From positions 87,009,501 through 87,073,500 of the forward strand of contig JASDFA010000007.1 in the NCBI GenBank assembly GCA_035772735.1: DNA of 64,000 bases, in the 5' to 3' direction. This DNA is from Datura wrightii. Lineage: Eukaryota > Streptophyta > Magnoliopsida > Solanales > Solanaceae. Below the pieces are notes generated by a model. The model searched no databases and was not told where the DNA came from. It saw only the letters and a list, made by a program, of their open reading frames with translations. Below are positions 36,098 to 46,715 of this stretch, piece by piece. Every line of letters begins with the position of its first letter. Within the stretch, counting starts at the first letter, position 1. The position numbers were made by a program, and so were the translations under genes.

Positions 36098-37913
36098 TGT
36101 AATGCCCCGAAAACACTAAGACCAGACCCAAGAGTTAAAATCGAGAAAATAGGATTTTCTGCACCAGATCAGAGAACGAGTCGTCCTATGACCCGTGGGG
36201 TAGGCCACGAGTCATGAAGTGACTCATGGGGAAGGATCCAGACTTGGTTGAAAATTTGGGAAAAGATTTAGCGACCATAGGTGTGACCACGAGTCGTGGT
36301 CAACACCACGAGCTGTCAAGTGAGTCATGGTAAAGGGTTGACTTAAAGTTGGAAAAGTTCAGGCAGTGTACTTAATGGGTCCTCACCACGACTCGTTCGG
36401 GACACCATGAGTCCTAGTGTCGCTCGTAGTGACCCCAGGAGGTTTTGGCTGTGAAGGTGATAGGAGGTGACCACGAGTCGTTGGGTCTCCTGATGACTTG
36501 TGAAGTCAGTCGTTGCAGGACTGAAGAAATTGTAAAAAAAACTTCCACTTCACCTAACGATTGGACCCCACAAGTCGTTCCTGACCTAACGACTCGTGGA
36601 GTGTCTCATGTGGACTGGTAGGATCCTTTTCCTGCAAATTTTCTAAGGGTGTTTCAATAATTTTCTAACCTCCTAGACCTTAAACTACGTCATTTTGTGT
36701 TATTTTTGAGGGGATTTAGAGGGGCTAAAAGGTTTTCTCCTCATTCCCTCTCAGATTTTCAGAAAAGTAACGTAAGTTTTCTCTTAAAAGCTCTAGAGCA
36801 AGACTAGGGTTCTTCATCCATTGCAGAAATTCAAGCTTCCTTCTCCAGGGAATTCATAGCCAGGTATGTGGGAATTCAACAAGGGAATAGTTCTTCCCTT
36901 GTGTCCCCAAAATTCTTTTTTATCTTCTCTATCAGTTCTAGCCATGAAACTTTTGAATGTGAAGAAATTACATGTCAGACTTTGTTTAATTCATGTGGCA
37001 CATTGTTTATGTTAATTGTAGATATTCTTCCATATTTGTACTATGTTGTTGCTTGTTCCTATAAGGTTAAATCTAGTCCTAGTTCCTGAATGTAGAAAAA
37101 CTAGAATATTGCATAAGTGATTAAATATTGAAACTTGCTTGATTCTATCAGTGTTGGCGAATTCCCATATTGTTAGTTCGTATTGAAATCTCAGTCAGGT
37201 TTATGTTAGTTAAATTTTAGTCAAAATGTTAGAATACTCAGTGTTAGTCATAAATGTCAGCTTATCAGTTTGACTATAGAAACTCTCGAGGTGTCAGTGG
37301 TGCCTCCTAGTTATCAAAATTAGACTCAGTATCAGTTTTAAGTGGTTCGTTAGGTGGTCATGACACTTTTAGATATGCATCTCTGACTAGCCTTAGGACC
37401 CCAACTTCAGAGTGTAGTTTGTTCTTTAGAAGGTTATGAAACTTCCAGATAAGCAGCTCTGACCAGTCTTAGAACCCAATTATAGAATCCGGTCCCATAA
37501 GACTCTTAGGGTGCTTCCAGATAGGTATTCCTGACTAGTCTTGGGCCCCAATTTCAAGCTATCATCTTAGTAGTCAGTTTAGGACTATCCAGTAAGAGCA
37601 GGACTTAGCACCAAGCAGATCGGAGTTCCAGCGTACCCAGGTTCCCAGAACTACGTTGCCACTGTAGGATATATTTTTATTGGCCTCATGGCCCCAGACC
37701 TATGATCACGCAGTTCAGCTTTTATACCATTACAAGGTATATTAGGTCCTATGGATAGGGTGTATACATCGGACTCCACGTCTAGCTCACGTGGTTATAT
37801 GTTGGTTATAGACTCTCCCACTAGTCAGCTCAGCTCAGCCTCAGATTAGTCAGTTTAATTTCAGTTTGTCAGTTCAGCATAGTTAGTTCAGACTCAAAAA
37901 TCTCAGATTTAGG
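36098..37913 (+). repeat. Element E 3' LTR, truncated by D
   Basis: Begins TGTAATGCCCC and carries the ACGASTCGT cluster (36175-36610). The splice donor CAG|GTATGTG is at 36861-36870 and a long AT-moderate remainder follows. It is cut at 37913 by D's LTR. The left LTR shows that about 580 bases are missing. Confidence 0.9.
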
Positions 37914-38456
37914 TGTCATGCCTCGAGTCTACACCCTAGACGTAACACGGTACTCTAGGCCACAAGTGACCCCAAGTCAACCCTTAGACTATCATTCACT
38001 AGCATTCAGAGTATACATGCACAGCGAAACTTAAAATAATAGCATAAAAATATTTAAGAAAGACAAGTTTGAAAGTAAAATTTCCAAATATTTAAATAAC
38101 ACTGAATAAATTTAAAATCATCTAGCTGACGAGTTACTAGGAAAAGCCCCCAGCTAATTCTAAGTCTAAACAAACTAATAAGAAACTGAAGAAAGAAGTT
38201 ATGCCCTCAGATGATGAGGACTCACACTTCGACTGCTGAGGCGGAATACTCTGAATTGTGAAAGCTATCTGTGCTGAGCCTGAGAACCTACAACTGTATT
38301 ATGTAACGATAGAGCATAAAAGTATGCGTCAGTACTTTAAATGTACTAAGTATGTGAGAGAAACATAACCCAAGATAAGCAATACAATCCTGAATTTAGA
38401 AAACATGCAAGAACCATCTAAAGCTGCTGAACTGAGTACTGATATAATGGGATGGT
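37914..38456 (-). repeat. Element D 3' LTR, left piece
   Basis: Starts TGTCATGCCTCGAGTC. The last 100 bases (38357-38456) are repeated at 52127-52226 with three substitutions, on the far side of element C. Confidence 0.85.
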
Positions 38457-39126
38457 GACACGACCCGAACGTGCACTCGAATCATAGACACGGGACAAGG
38501 GACCCCAAGAGACCCCAAGTCAACCCATGGCACATGCATACAACTAATTTCATTTAAATAAACAGAATATTAAGCATAAAACATCGCAGAAATATAACCA
38601 TGACATAGCATCAGGAAACACCAAACATTTATATAAGCTGAGTACTTCTCATTTTTCTAAAAGCCTCTAATACATAAGATGGGTTGATGGGACAACATCC
38701 CCAACTAACCCGAGCAATACTAAAACACAATCCATAGGAAAGTTTATCAAACGGCCCTCGAAACATAAGGACTCACCAACAAGATGATAGCGTCGGCTAA
38801 GATAGACTAAGAATGAGGATGAGCCTGAGATCCGGATCTTGTATCATGAAACGATACAGCATAGAAAGTATGCGGTCAGTACCTGGAATGTACTGAGTAT
38901 ACAAGATAAGTAAAACAGACATTTTAAAAGTAAAGTAAAATCATAAATAGACATAGGATAAGGACATCATGCTTGCATCAAAATCTTCGTAATAAAATAT
39001 TGGGCTAAAGACTTTCAAATCATTCATAATCATTCATAATCATTCATTATATAATCGTAAATAACTTTATCATAATATAAATTGAGCCAATAACATAAAC
39101 ATAACAATGCATAAAACATATGTAAC
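38456..39126 (-). repeat. Element C 3' LTR, left piece
   Basis: Begins TGACACGACCCGAACG and runs to the target site of I (GTAAC, 39122-39126). It contains no ORF. Confidence 0.83.
39122..39126. other. Target site duplication of I, left copy
   Basis: GTAAC, identical to 48839-48843 on the other side of I. Confidence 0.85.
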
Positions 39127-39949
39127 AGTCATGCCCCGCCTCGGGAGGCATGACTGGCACCTGGTGCCCTACTAGGACCTGGACTGCTGGACTAGCTGAG
39201 CCTAAGCACTTCTGGTGCCAGGCTGGCTCTAACTCTGGATTCAAGAAAACGATGGGCTATATAACGACTATAAATACAGCCTCCGGCCAACTAGGCATAT
39301 AGACACCTGTAAGAAAACAATAGCTACCCAGAACAACTAAGTTAATAGGGATCTTATGCGGGCCGACAAGGCCACCATGCTGTCAGTTATCTCTGAAATC
39401 AAGAAAAAAAGTGCTAAACTGCTACGTGACAGACAAGATCACCACTACCAACTAAATAATGCCCCACACAACCGTCATAAACAAACCAAAACATACACAC
39501 GGCCTCACACGACCAGTACAGCTAACCACAGGGAATATACAATCTGCAAGCCTCTAAGAATACTGATAAGATGGTCGGGACAGGGACCCCGACCTACCCA
39601 TACTGCACAACAAAAGAAAAGGAATAAGCCTCTAGCAGTCTAGCTCCGGATGACAGGAGCTGATGACTCTATGTGCTGGTTAGAATTACGAGGGATCGAC
39701 TCCTCATCCATGAGTACCTGTAGGTAAGTAATACAGCGCCCACGAATGGGCGTCAGTACCACTGGTACCGAGTATGCAAAGAAAATTGAATAACTAAAGA
39801 TAAACAGTAAACTGGTAGTTACTGAAATGACAGAGGATAGTTAATACTGTCTGGAATAGCAGAATATGTACCGAGCTTAACTGTACTGGAAAGAAGAGAA
39901 GAATCATGCTTGTCGATGTGGCGTCCTACTATTTATCCACTTAACAAGT

Positions 39950-39952
<3 letters not shown>

Positions 39953-39982
<30 letters not shown>
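39953..39982. repeat. TA microsatellite in I left LTR
   Basis: About 15 TA units. The right LTR has only about 7 at 47541-47555, so it changed length after insertion. Confidence 0.9.
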
Positions 39983-39985
<3 letters not shown>

Positions 39986-41210
39986 GCATACAAGAACCTT
40001 ACTAGCCCCCATAAGCCGGATGGTGCCAATCAACACGCAATCTATATATCCCTACCCCGGTCAAACCATCCAAAAATAAATCCACTCCACTAACCTAATA
40101 ACTATGAGCACCCTGCCGGCCCCTTGGGTATGCAACTTGGGCACTCTGGGCCCCTGACTATAACTGTATCTAAATTCGGAGGACTCCTGTAACTGTAATC
40201 CGAGATCTGTATCTGTAATCCGTAATCTGTGCCCTGGGCACAAACACTCGACATGGTATGCTATAATGCTGATCAGCCTGCTATGGGGAATGCTGCATCC
40301 CATGTTTGTCCTATTGCGAACTGCATGCCACTCCTTGGAGTGACGTATCCTCACCCTCTAGCGGGCGAGTCGACACAACTATTAACCCTGGTGCGGCAAG
40401 GAAGCTCTAAGGGTGCCAACATATCACAAACAAGTGTCAACAAGCAACAGTAATCACATATAACATGTATATTAAATCTGAAAATACTATCCATGTTATG
40501 ATATTGTATTCTGAATCTCTTACTGAATTTAACTGAATCTAATACTAAGTTAAACTGAGTCTGGGATAAGATCTTGCTGTCTGATACTGATTTACTGACT
40601 TTTATTCTGGATATGACATAATAATACAAACATACTTAATACTCGGCTTCTGGAACTTCACTCTGGAATTTATTCTATTTTACTATACTAGAATTACTAA
40701 CTTGCCGAACAAACTTGCTTTACATACCTCAGTTGTTGGCTTTCCGGCTAACTGGCGTAACTCGGCCAATATTCAGCTATTTCCTCCAACTGTATTCACA
40801 TTCATAGCAATTAGAACTAAATTTATCAATATTCCGGAAGAAAATGCTACTTTGAATATATATATAGCCCAAACTTTGACTTATCAAAAAATAGCCGAAA
40901 ACTCGCTATTTCTCGGATGTCCAGAAGAGAGAAATACTCACTTTATGGCTAGGAGTATATTGAAACTAATTTGGAGAAATCCCACTTACCTTAGCTCGGT
41001 AGGACGATGATTCTCCGGCCGAATTTCACGAAACTAACTCCGCAGGAATGCTCCCTGCAACTTAATACTTCACTACCCATGATTAATTCAAGTTTGGACC
41101 GCATTTAATAGCGTAAACGGACAGAATTTCGTCAAAATCTCTCGTGCCCTCTATTTTCTGGTTTGTTTCCTGGAAATTATGATAATTATCTTAAAAAAAA
41201 CGAAGTGGAG

Positions 41211-41220
41211 GCTTATATAG
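41211..41220 (-). promoter_or_regulatory. TATA box in I 3' LTR
   Basis: The minus strand reads CTATATAAGC, about 230 bases into the LTR and about 490 bases before the AGGTATGT donor. The 5' LTR lacks it through a deletion. Confidence 0.6.
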
Positions 41221-41447
41221 TTGAGGTTGAACCTCACCTCCGTGACACGCTGGCCAACGCGGAGGTGTGCCCTCCGTGACATGTTTGCCATCGCGGAGGG
41301 GGTCTACCCAGCCTCCTCTTGCGATGGTTCGACGCGACGCTTTTCCGGTCTTCCCCCGAGCCTTTCTCTAGCATGTATTGCATCCTAAAACTCTTAACCA
41401 ACATGCGAATAGGCCATCTAAATGTCAAGAATTTACGGGGTGTAACA

Positions 41448-41482
41448 TCCTCCCCCCCTTAAGAACATTCGTCCTCGAATGT
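41448..41482 (-). other. Element I polypurine tract and preceding hairpin
   Basis: Plus TCCTCCCCCCCTTA at 41448-41461 is the polypurine tract. ACATTCGTCCTCGAATGT at 41465-41482 is a perfect 7-base stem with loop AGGA in sense. Confidence 0.88.
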
Positions 41483-41718
41483 AAACTTCTACTTGCAAGA
41501 ATTTCGACTTACTTGACTTATTCTAGAAAAAACAATTTCGGCAGAGTTTCCCCTATAATATGGACTATCTCAAAAATCTTGAAACGCATAAAAGTCCAAT
41601 ACAGGTACTCCATAGAACACTAGTATTCATCACAAAATAAACTAAAGCCAACTATTTCATTTGCTCACATAATATAAGGCAATTCATGAAACAACAATAC
41701 TAACGTACCTCTGGCTGA

Positions 41719-43018
41719 TTAAGTCTGGAACAGTTGAGGATATTTGACTCTCATATCTTCCTCTGCTTCCCAAGTCATCTCCTCTTGGTTCCTGTTACAC
41801 CATAATACTTTGACAGAAGCAATATCTTTAGTTCTCAACCTGCGAATCTGCCTGTCTAGAATGGCTACTGGAACCTCTTCATAAGCCAGCTCTTCCGTAA
41901 CCTGTACATCCTGAACTGTGACAACTCTAGAGGGGTCTCCTATATACTTCCTCAGCATGGACACGTGGAAAATTGGGTGAACAGACTCTAATTCTGGAGG
42001 CAAGTTCAACTCGTATGCTACTTGGCCTATTCTTCGGCGGATCTGATAAGGCCCAACAAATCTCGGGTTGAGCTTACCTTTCTTGCCGAATCTCATCACC
42101 CATTTCATAGGAGAAACTTTCAAAAACACCCAGTCATTTACATTAAATTCCAGGTTTCTGCACTGCACATCAGCATACAATTTCTGGCGGCTCTGAGCAG
42201 TCAGTAGGCGTTCTTTGATAAGCTTTACCTTTTCTTCTGACTGATGAATAATATCTGGCCCAATTAGCGCTGACTCTCCTACTTCAAACCAGCCGACTGG
42301 CGATCTACATTTTCGCCCATACAAAGCCTCATAGGGCGCCATCTAGATAGCTGAGTGATAACTATTATTATAATAAAACTCAACAAGTGGTAGGTGCTCA
42401 TCCCATCTACCTCCAAAGTCCAACACACACGCTCGTAACATATCTTTGAGCGTCTGAATAGTGCATTCTGCCTGCCCATCTGTCTGAGGGTGGAATGCTG
42501 TGCTCAGATTAATCTGTGTTCCCAAGCCTCTCTAAAATGATTGCCAAAATTAAGCTGTAAATTGCGCCCCTCTGTCAGAGATAATGGATAATGGAACACC
42601 GTGCAGTCTGATTATTTCTTTGATATACAACTCAGCATAATTTTTGGCAGAGAAAGTGGCCCTTACTGGCAGAAAATGGGCTGATTTTGTCAGTCTGTCA
42701 ACAATTACCCAAATCGAGTCATTTCTATGTCTGGTACGGGGTAGTCCTACTAAAAAATCCATATTTACTGATTCCCATTTCCAAAGAGCCACAACTATGT
42801 CTTGAGTCAATCCGCCTGGTTTCTGGTGTTCTGCTTTTACTTGCTGGCAATTCGGACACTGGGCTACGAATTATGCTATTTCCCTCTTCATACTTGGCCA
42901 CCAGTAGATTTTTTTTATATCGTGGTACATTTTCGTCGCGCCTAGGTAGAGAGAATAGAGGGCGTAATGTACCTCGCTCATAATCTACTGGCGAAGCCCT
43001 GAAATATCTGGAACACAA
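41719..43018 (-). pseudogene. Element I integrase with GPY region and chromodomain
   Basis: The HHCC region is broken across frames near 42830-42990. The core has MDFLVGLPRTRHRNDSIWVIVD, ISDRGAQFTA with an intact second Asp, then a stop. The segment 42525-41719, with FHPQTDGQAECTIQTLKDML, RFVGPYQIRRRIGQVAYELN and HPIFHVSMLRKYIGDPSRVV, is nearly continuous. The chromodomain ends it (AILDRQIRRLRTKDIASVKV, EMTWEAEEDMRVKYPQLF). The stop is at 41719. Confidence 0.92.
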
Positions 43019-43074
43019 AGGCGGCCTTTACATCGCAACACTTCATCCTCAATTACCTAAAAATCCGGCGCTTT

Positions 43075-44710
43075 TCATTGCTGAACTCTGTCCTTAAGCT
43101 GAACCAGGTCAGGATCCTCATACTGCCGTTCCTTTACTACCACAACTAACGACAACACAGTGGAGTTCTGAATTACCGCTCTGTTGTCCTCTGTTACTGC
43201 TACGCGAACAGCTAAACTGGCTAACTGGTATATTTCTCTGGCTAACTCCCACTGCTCAGGCTGCAAGTGTACCAAACTCCCCATAGATTTGTGACTAACG
43301 GCATCTGCTACCACGTTGGCTCTTCCTGGGTGGTACAAAATATTTACATCATAATCTTTCAACAATTCCAACCAACGGCGCTGCCGCAAATTCAACTCTC
43401 TCTGAGTGAAGATATATTGTAGGCTCTTATGATCAGTGAAAATATCCACATGGACGCCGTACAAGTAATGTCTCTATATCTTTAGGGCGTGGATCACTGC
43501 GGCTAGTTCCAGGTCATGGGTAGGATAATTCTTTTCGTGTTTCCTCAGCTGTCTAGAAGCATAAGCAATTACTTTACCATGCTGCATCAACACACATCCT
43601 AACCCAATACCCGAAGCGTCACAATAAACTGCATAACCCTCTGTACCTTCTGGCAATGCTAATACTGGGGCGGAGGTCAACCTACCTTTCAATTCCTGGA
43701 AACTCTGCTCATATGCCTCCATCCACTAAAACTTTACTGCTTTTTGCGTCAGCTTAGTCAGAGGTGCCACTATGGTGGAGAATCCCTCAACAAATCTTCT
43801 GTAATACCCTTCTAATCCCAAAAAACTGTGGACTTCGGTCAGAGTGGTAGGTCTAGGCCATGTTTTTACTGCTTCTATTTTCTGCGTGTCTACCTATATA
43901 CTAGTATCCGACACAATATTCCCTAAGAAAGCTACTGAGTTTAGCTAGAATTCACATTTAGAGAACTTGGCGTACAGATGACGGTCCCTGAGAATCTGGA
44001 GCACTATCGCAAATGATCCTGGTGATCTGCCTCTGAGCGAGAATACACCTGAATATCATCAATAAACACTATCACGAACAGGTCCAGGTATGGTCTGAAG
44101 ATGTTGTTCATCAGGTCCATGAATACTGCGGGAGCATTTGTAAGCCCAAAGGACATGACTAGGAACTCAAAATGGTCGTATCTGGTCTTGAAGGCAGTCT
44201 TTGGAATGTCCTTTTCACGAACTCGAACCTGATGATATCCGGACCATAAGTCAATCTTGGAGAAATAGCTGCCCCCCTGTAACTGATCAAAAAAATCATC
44301 TATTCTGGGAAGCGGATACTTATTCTTGATTGTAACCTTATTCAACTGCCGGTAGTCTATACACATGCGGAGTGAGCCATCCTTCTTCCTCACAAATAGA
44401 ACTGGCGCACCCAAGGTGAAGTACTCGGCCTAATAAAGCCCTTATCTAATAGATCTTTTAGTTGCTCCTTTAATTCTCTAAGTTTAGTTGGAGCCATATG
44501 ATACAGAGGAATTGATATGGGCGGAGTGCCTGGTAGCATATCAATTAGAAAATCTATTTCCCTTTCTGGGGGAATACTAGGTAGCTCATTTGGGAATACG
44601 TTGGGGAATTCATTAACCACTAGAACATACTGGAGAGTCGGAGGCTCTACCCGAACATCCTGGACTTTGACTATGTGGTAAATGCATCCCTTAGCTATCA
44701 ACTTCCTCAC
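43075..44710 (-). pseudogene. Element I reverse transcriptase and RNase H
   Basis: RT starts in the 44710 ORF (linker IPPEREIDF..., LDKGFIRPSTSPW). It shifts frame near 44400 into 44414-44004 with LFVRKKDGSLRMCIDYRQLN, FSKIDLWSGYHQ, SFGLTNAPAVFMDLMN and FIDDIQVYS (44055-44066). A second shift precedes 43722-43075 with the RNase H, including AYASRQLRKHEKNYPTHDLE and FTDHKSLQYIFTQRELNL. The family usually has FIDDILVYS. Confidence 0.92.
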
Positions 44711-45331
44711 CTGAAGGTAGGAAATAAATCTACCTTTTGGCGTAGCTGTACTGCCCTTCCACTCTCGTACTGCCTCCCTTGGAAAGTGGAATCGGACCGT
44801 CTTGGTCTAGCATTCTACATTGGCATAGCACGGCACTAACCAATCCATACCCATAATGGCATCGAAATTAATCATCACCAATTCTACCAGATCTACTGTA
44901 GTCTGACGATCAGCAACCTCTACTGTACACCCTCGATACACCCTTCTGGCTATGATGGAGTCATCGACGGGTGTAGATGCTGAAAAAGATTGTTGAAGCA
45001 ACTCTGGTACAATACTAAACTTTCGAGCCACAAATGGGGTAAGGTACGACAAAGTAGATCCTGGATCAATCAATACATAAGCAGGGTGTAAGAAAATAGT
45101 CATCATACCTGTTACCACATCTGGAGATTCCTCTGAGTCCTGCCTCCCTGGTAATGCATAGGTACGACTTGGGCCTGTACCTGGACTAGAGGCCCCTGAT
45201 CTACCTAGGCCTCTGCCTGCTGGGACTAAGGGCCTACGCCTTGCCGAGGCTGCTGGAGCTCGCAGCCCTGCTGACGCCCTATCCTGATTATCTCGGCTAC
45301 CCTGACCCCTGGCTGGACAGTCTCTCATCAC
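44711..45331 (-). pseudogene. Element I aspartic protease
   Basis: LIDPGSTLSYLTPFVARKF carries the catalytic Asp and is followed by IMGMDWLVPCYANVEC, then a stop. It is in frame with gag. It would process the polyprotein. Confidence 0.88.
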
Positions 45332-46501
45332 ATGACCCTCCTGCCCACATATATAACACCTTGTGGAGTCATATCTGCAAGCTCCAGTATGGGGTCGGCT
45401 GCAAAAAGGGCAGGGTGGAGGTGTGTACCTGCTCTGCTCTGCCCTCCTCTACTAAGGTGAATCTACCATTTGAGAACTGCCGCCGGACTCTGACTGTCCT
45501 CTGCGACTAAATCTACCCATCTGCTGCTGTGATGGAGGTGGGGGTCTAGGTGACCTGTCTGACAACCGTGGCCTGGGTCCTCTCTGAATCTCCCTCTATA
45601 TTTCATCTGATCTATCCCTGCGGCGCTATTCCTAATTTATTCGTCTGCTATCCTGTTGCCGCTGTCTAAGGCCCTCAATAGTCTGGGCAAAGGCCTGCAC
45701 CCGAGCAATATCCATATCCTCCCGCAACGTAGCTGTCATGCATGCCTCGATATATTTAGGGTTCAAACCCATAATAAACTGGTGGACTCTAGATGGCATG
45801 GTGTCCATAAAAGCTGGAGCATAGCGGGCCAAGGAATCGAGCTGCAGGGTGTATTCTCGTACACTCCTCGCCCCCTGCTCCAAATGTAAAAACTGATCCA
45901 TCCGGGCCTGTCGGATTTCCTGTGGCAAATAACGGTCCAGGAAAGCCTCTAAAAAGCTGGACTAGGTCGGAGGGGCAACATCTCTCCCTCGGGACCTATC
46001 CCATCTTTCATACCACGACACAGCAATATCCCGCAGCCGGAATACCGCTAACTCAACTGATTTTATAGATGTCACATGCATGACCCGGAAGATTCTCTAC
46101 ATATGGTCTAGGAAATCCTGGGGGTCTTCTGCCTAATCTGACCCTGTGAACTACGGGGGACCTAGTGCTAAGAATTCTCAGACGCTCAAACTGCCAAGCC
46201 CACCTGATGACTCTGCTGTTACGGGTGGCACTGACTGGCGTTGAGTAGCCATCATTTGTGCCAACATAACCACTGCACTTCAAATTTCCTAATCGGATGG
46301 TGTGGGTACAGGAACTGTCAGAGGCGGTGTCGTTCCGAGTGGCTCTTGGTGAGGTGGGGACTCCTGAGAAAGTTGTGATGATGCCTCTGTATTGCCCTTA
46401 GATCGGGCAGATACTAAACGAGGCTGAGGCATCCTGCTGGTGCGTTCTCCTACTGCGGTATCCAGTCTTCTACCTGTGATAGGATGTCGCTGGTCTGCCA
46501 T
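45317..46501 (-). pseudogene. Element I gag
   Basis: Starts MADQRHPITGRRLD at 46501. The Pro/Ser-rich N-terminus is followed by the gag core (SWYERWDRSRG, FLDRYLPQEIRQARMDQFLHL, YAPAFMDTMPSRVHQFIMGL) and an intact zinc knuckle CYICGQEGHVMRDC (45317-45358). Stops occur at about 46285, 46128, 45965, 45630 and 45600. The core is readable as one frame (46501 to the protease). The 70 bases between a predicted acceptor (46572-46574) and this ATG contain no other ATG. Confidence 0.9.
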
Positions 46502-46571
46502 TTTATTTGTAAACAAAGAGTATGATAAGTTTTAGGGACTCAACCCTATACTTTATAGCTCTATGGCACGA

Positions 46572-46595
46572 CTGAATATGAATAAAGAGTAACCA
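46572..46595 (-). promoter_or_regulatory. Predicted 3' splice site before I gag
   Basis: The minus strand reads ACTCTTTATTCATATTCAG, a pyrimidine-rich tract ending in CAG at 46574-46572, 70 bases before the gag ATG. Prediction only. Confidence 0.5.
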
Positions 46596-46654
46596 TTCTA
46601 TTATGCCTTGCAGTCTCTTGCCTATGGTATGTGGTGCATAACACATCCATAGAC

Positions 46655-46676
46655 AAGACTCTACTTAGCACGGCTT
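46655..46676 (-). other. Conserved leader block (I copy)
   Basis: The sense strand starts AAGCCGTGCTAAGTAGAGTC, between primer site and gag. It nearly equals the F and B copies. Confidence 0.75.
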
Positions 46677-46699
46677 GCAGACTCCTTGGGATATGACCT

Positions 46700-46711
46700 G
46701 CTCTGATACCA
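46700..46711 (-). other. Element I primer binding site
   Basis: The minus strand reads TGGTATCAGAGC, 4 bases inside the 5' LTR boundary at 46716, the iMet tRNA type. Confidence 0.93.
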
Positions 46712-46715
46712 AGTT

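Larger units (their letters stand above)
7828..37913 (+). mobile_element. Element E: Tekay/Del-type chromovirus, split by F and G, 3' end cut by D
   Basis: Without its insertions E is a conventional chromovirus. Its 5' LTR is in three pieces (7828-7883, 17902-18153, 28955-31049), followed by primer site, gag, protease, RT, RNase H, integrase with chromodomain, polypurine tract and a 3' LTR from 36098. The first 56 bases and the later pieces join into one LTR when compared with the 3' LTR, which proves that F and G inserted later. The 3' LTR stops at 37913 where D starts, so its last 580 or so bases are missing and no target duplication can be checked. Confidence 0.9.
39127..41447 (-). repeat. 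Element I 3' LTR (left)
   Basis: 2321 bases, from AGTCATGCCCC (TG lost) to TGTAACA. It keeps the segment 41074-41250 with a TATA box (minus CTATATAAGC, 41211-41220) and the GC-rich inverted repeat CCTCCGTGACAC...GCGGAGG. The donor AGGTATGT (minus) is at 40722-40729. A 30-base TA run is at 39953-39982. Confidence 0.93.
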
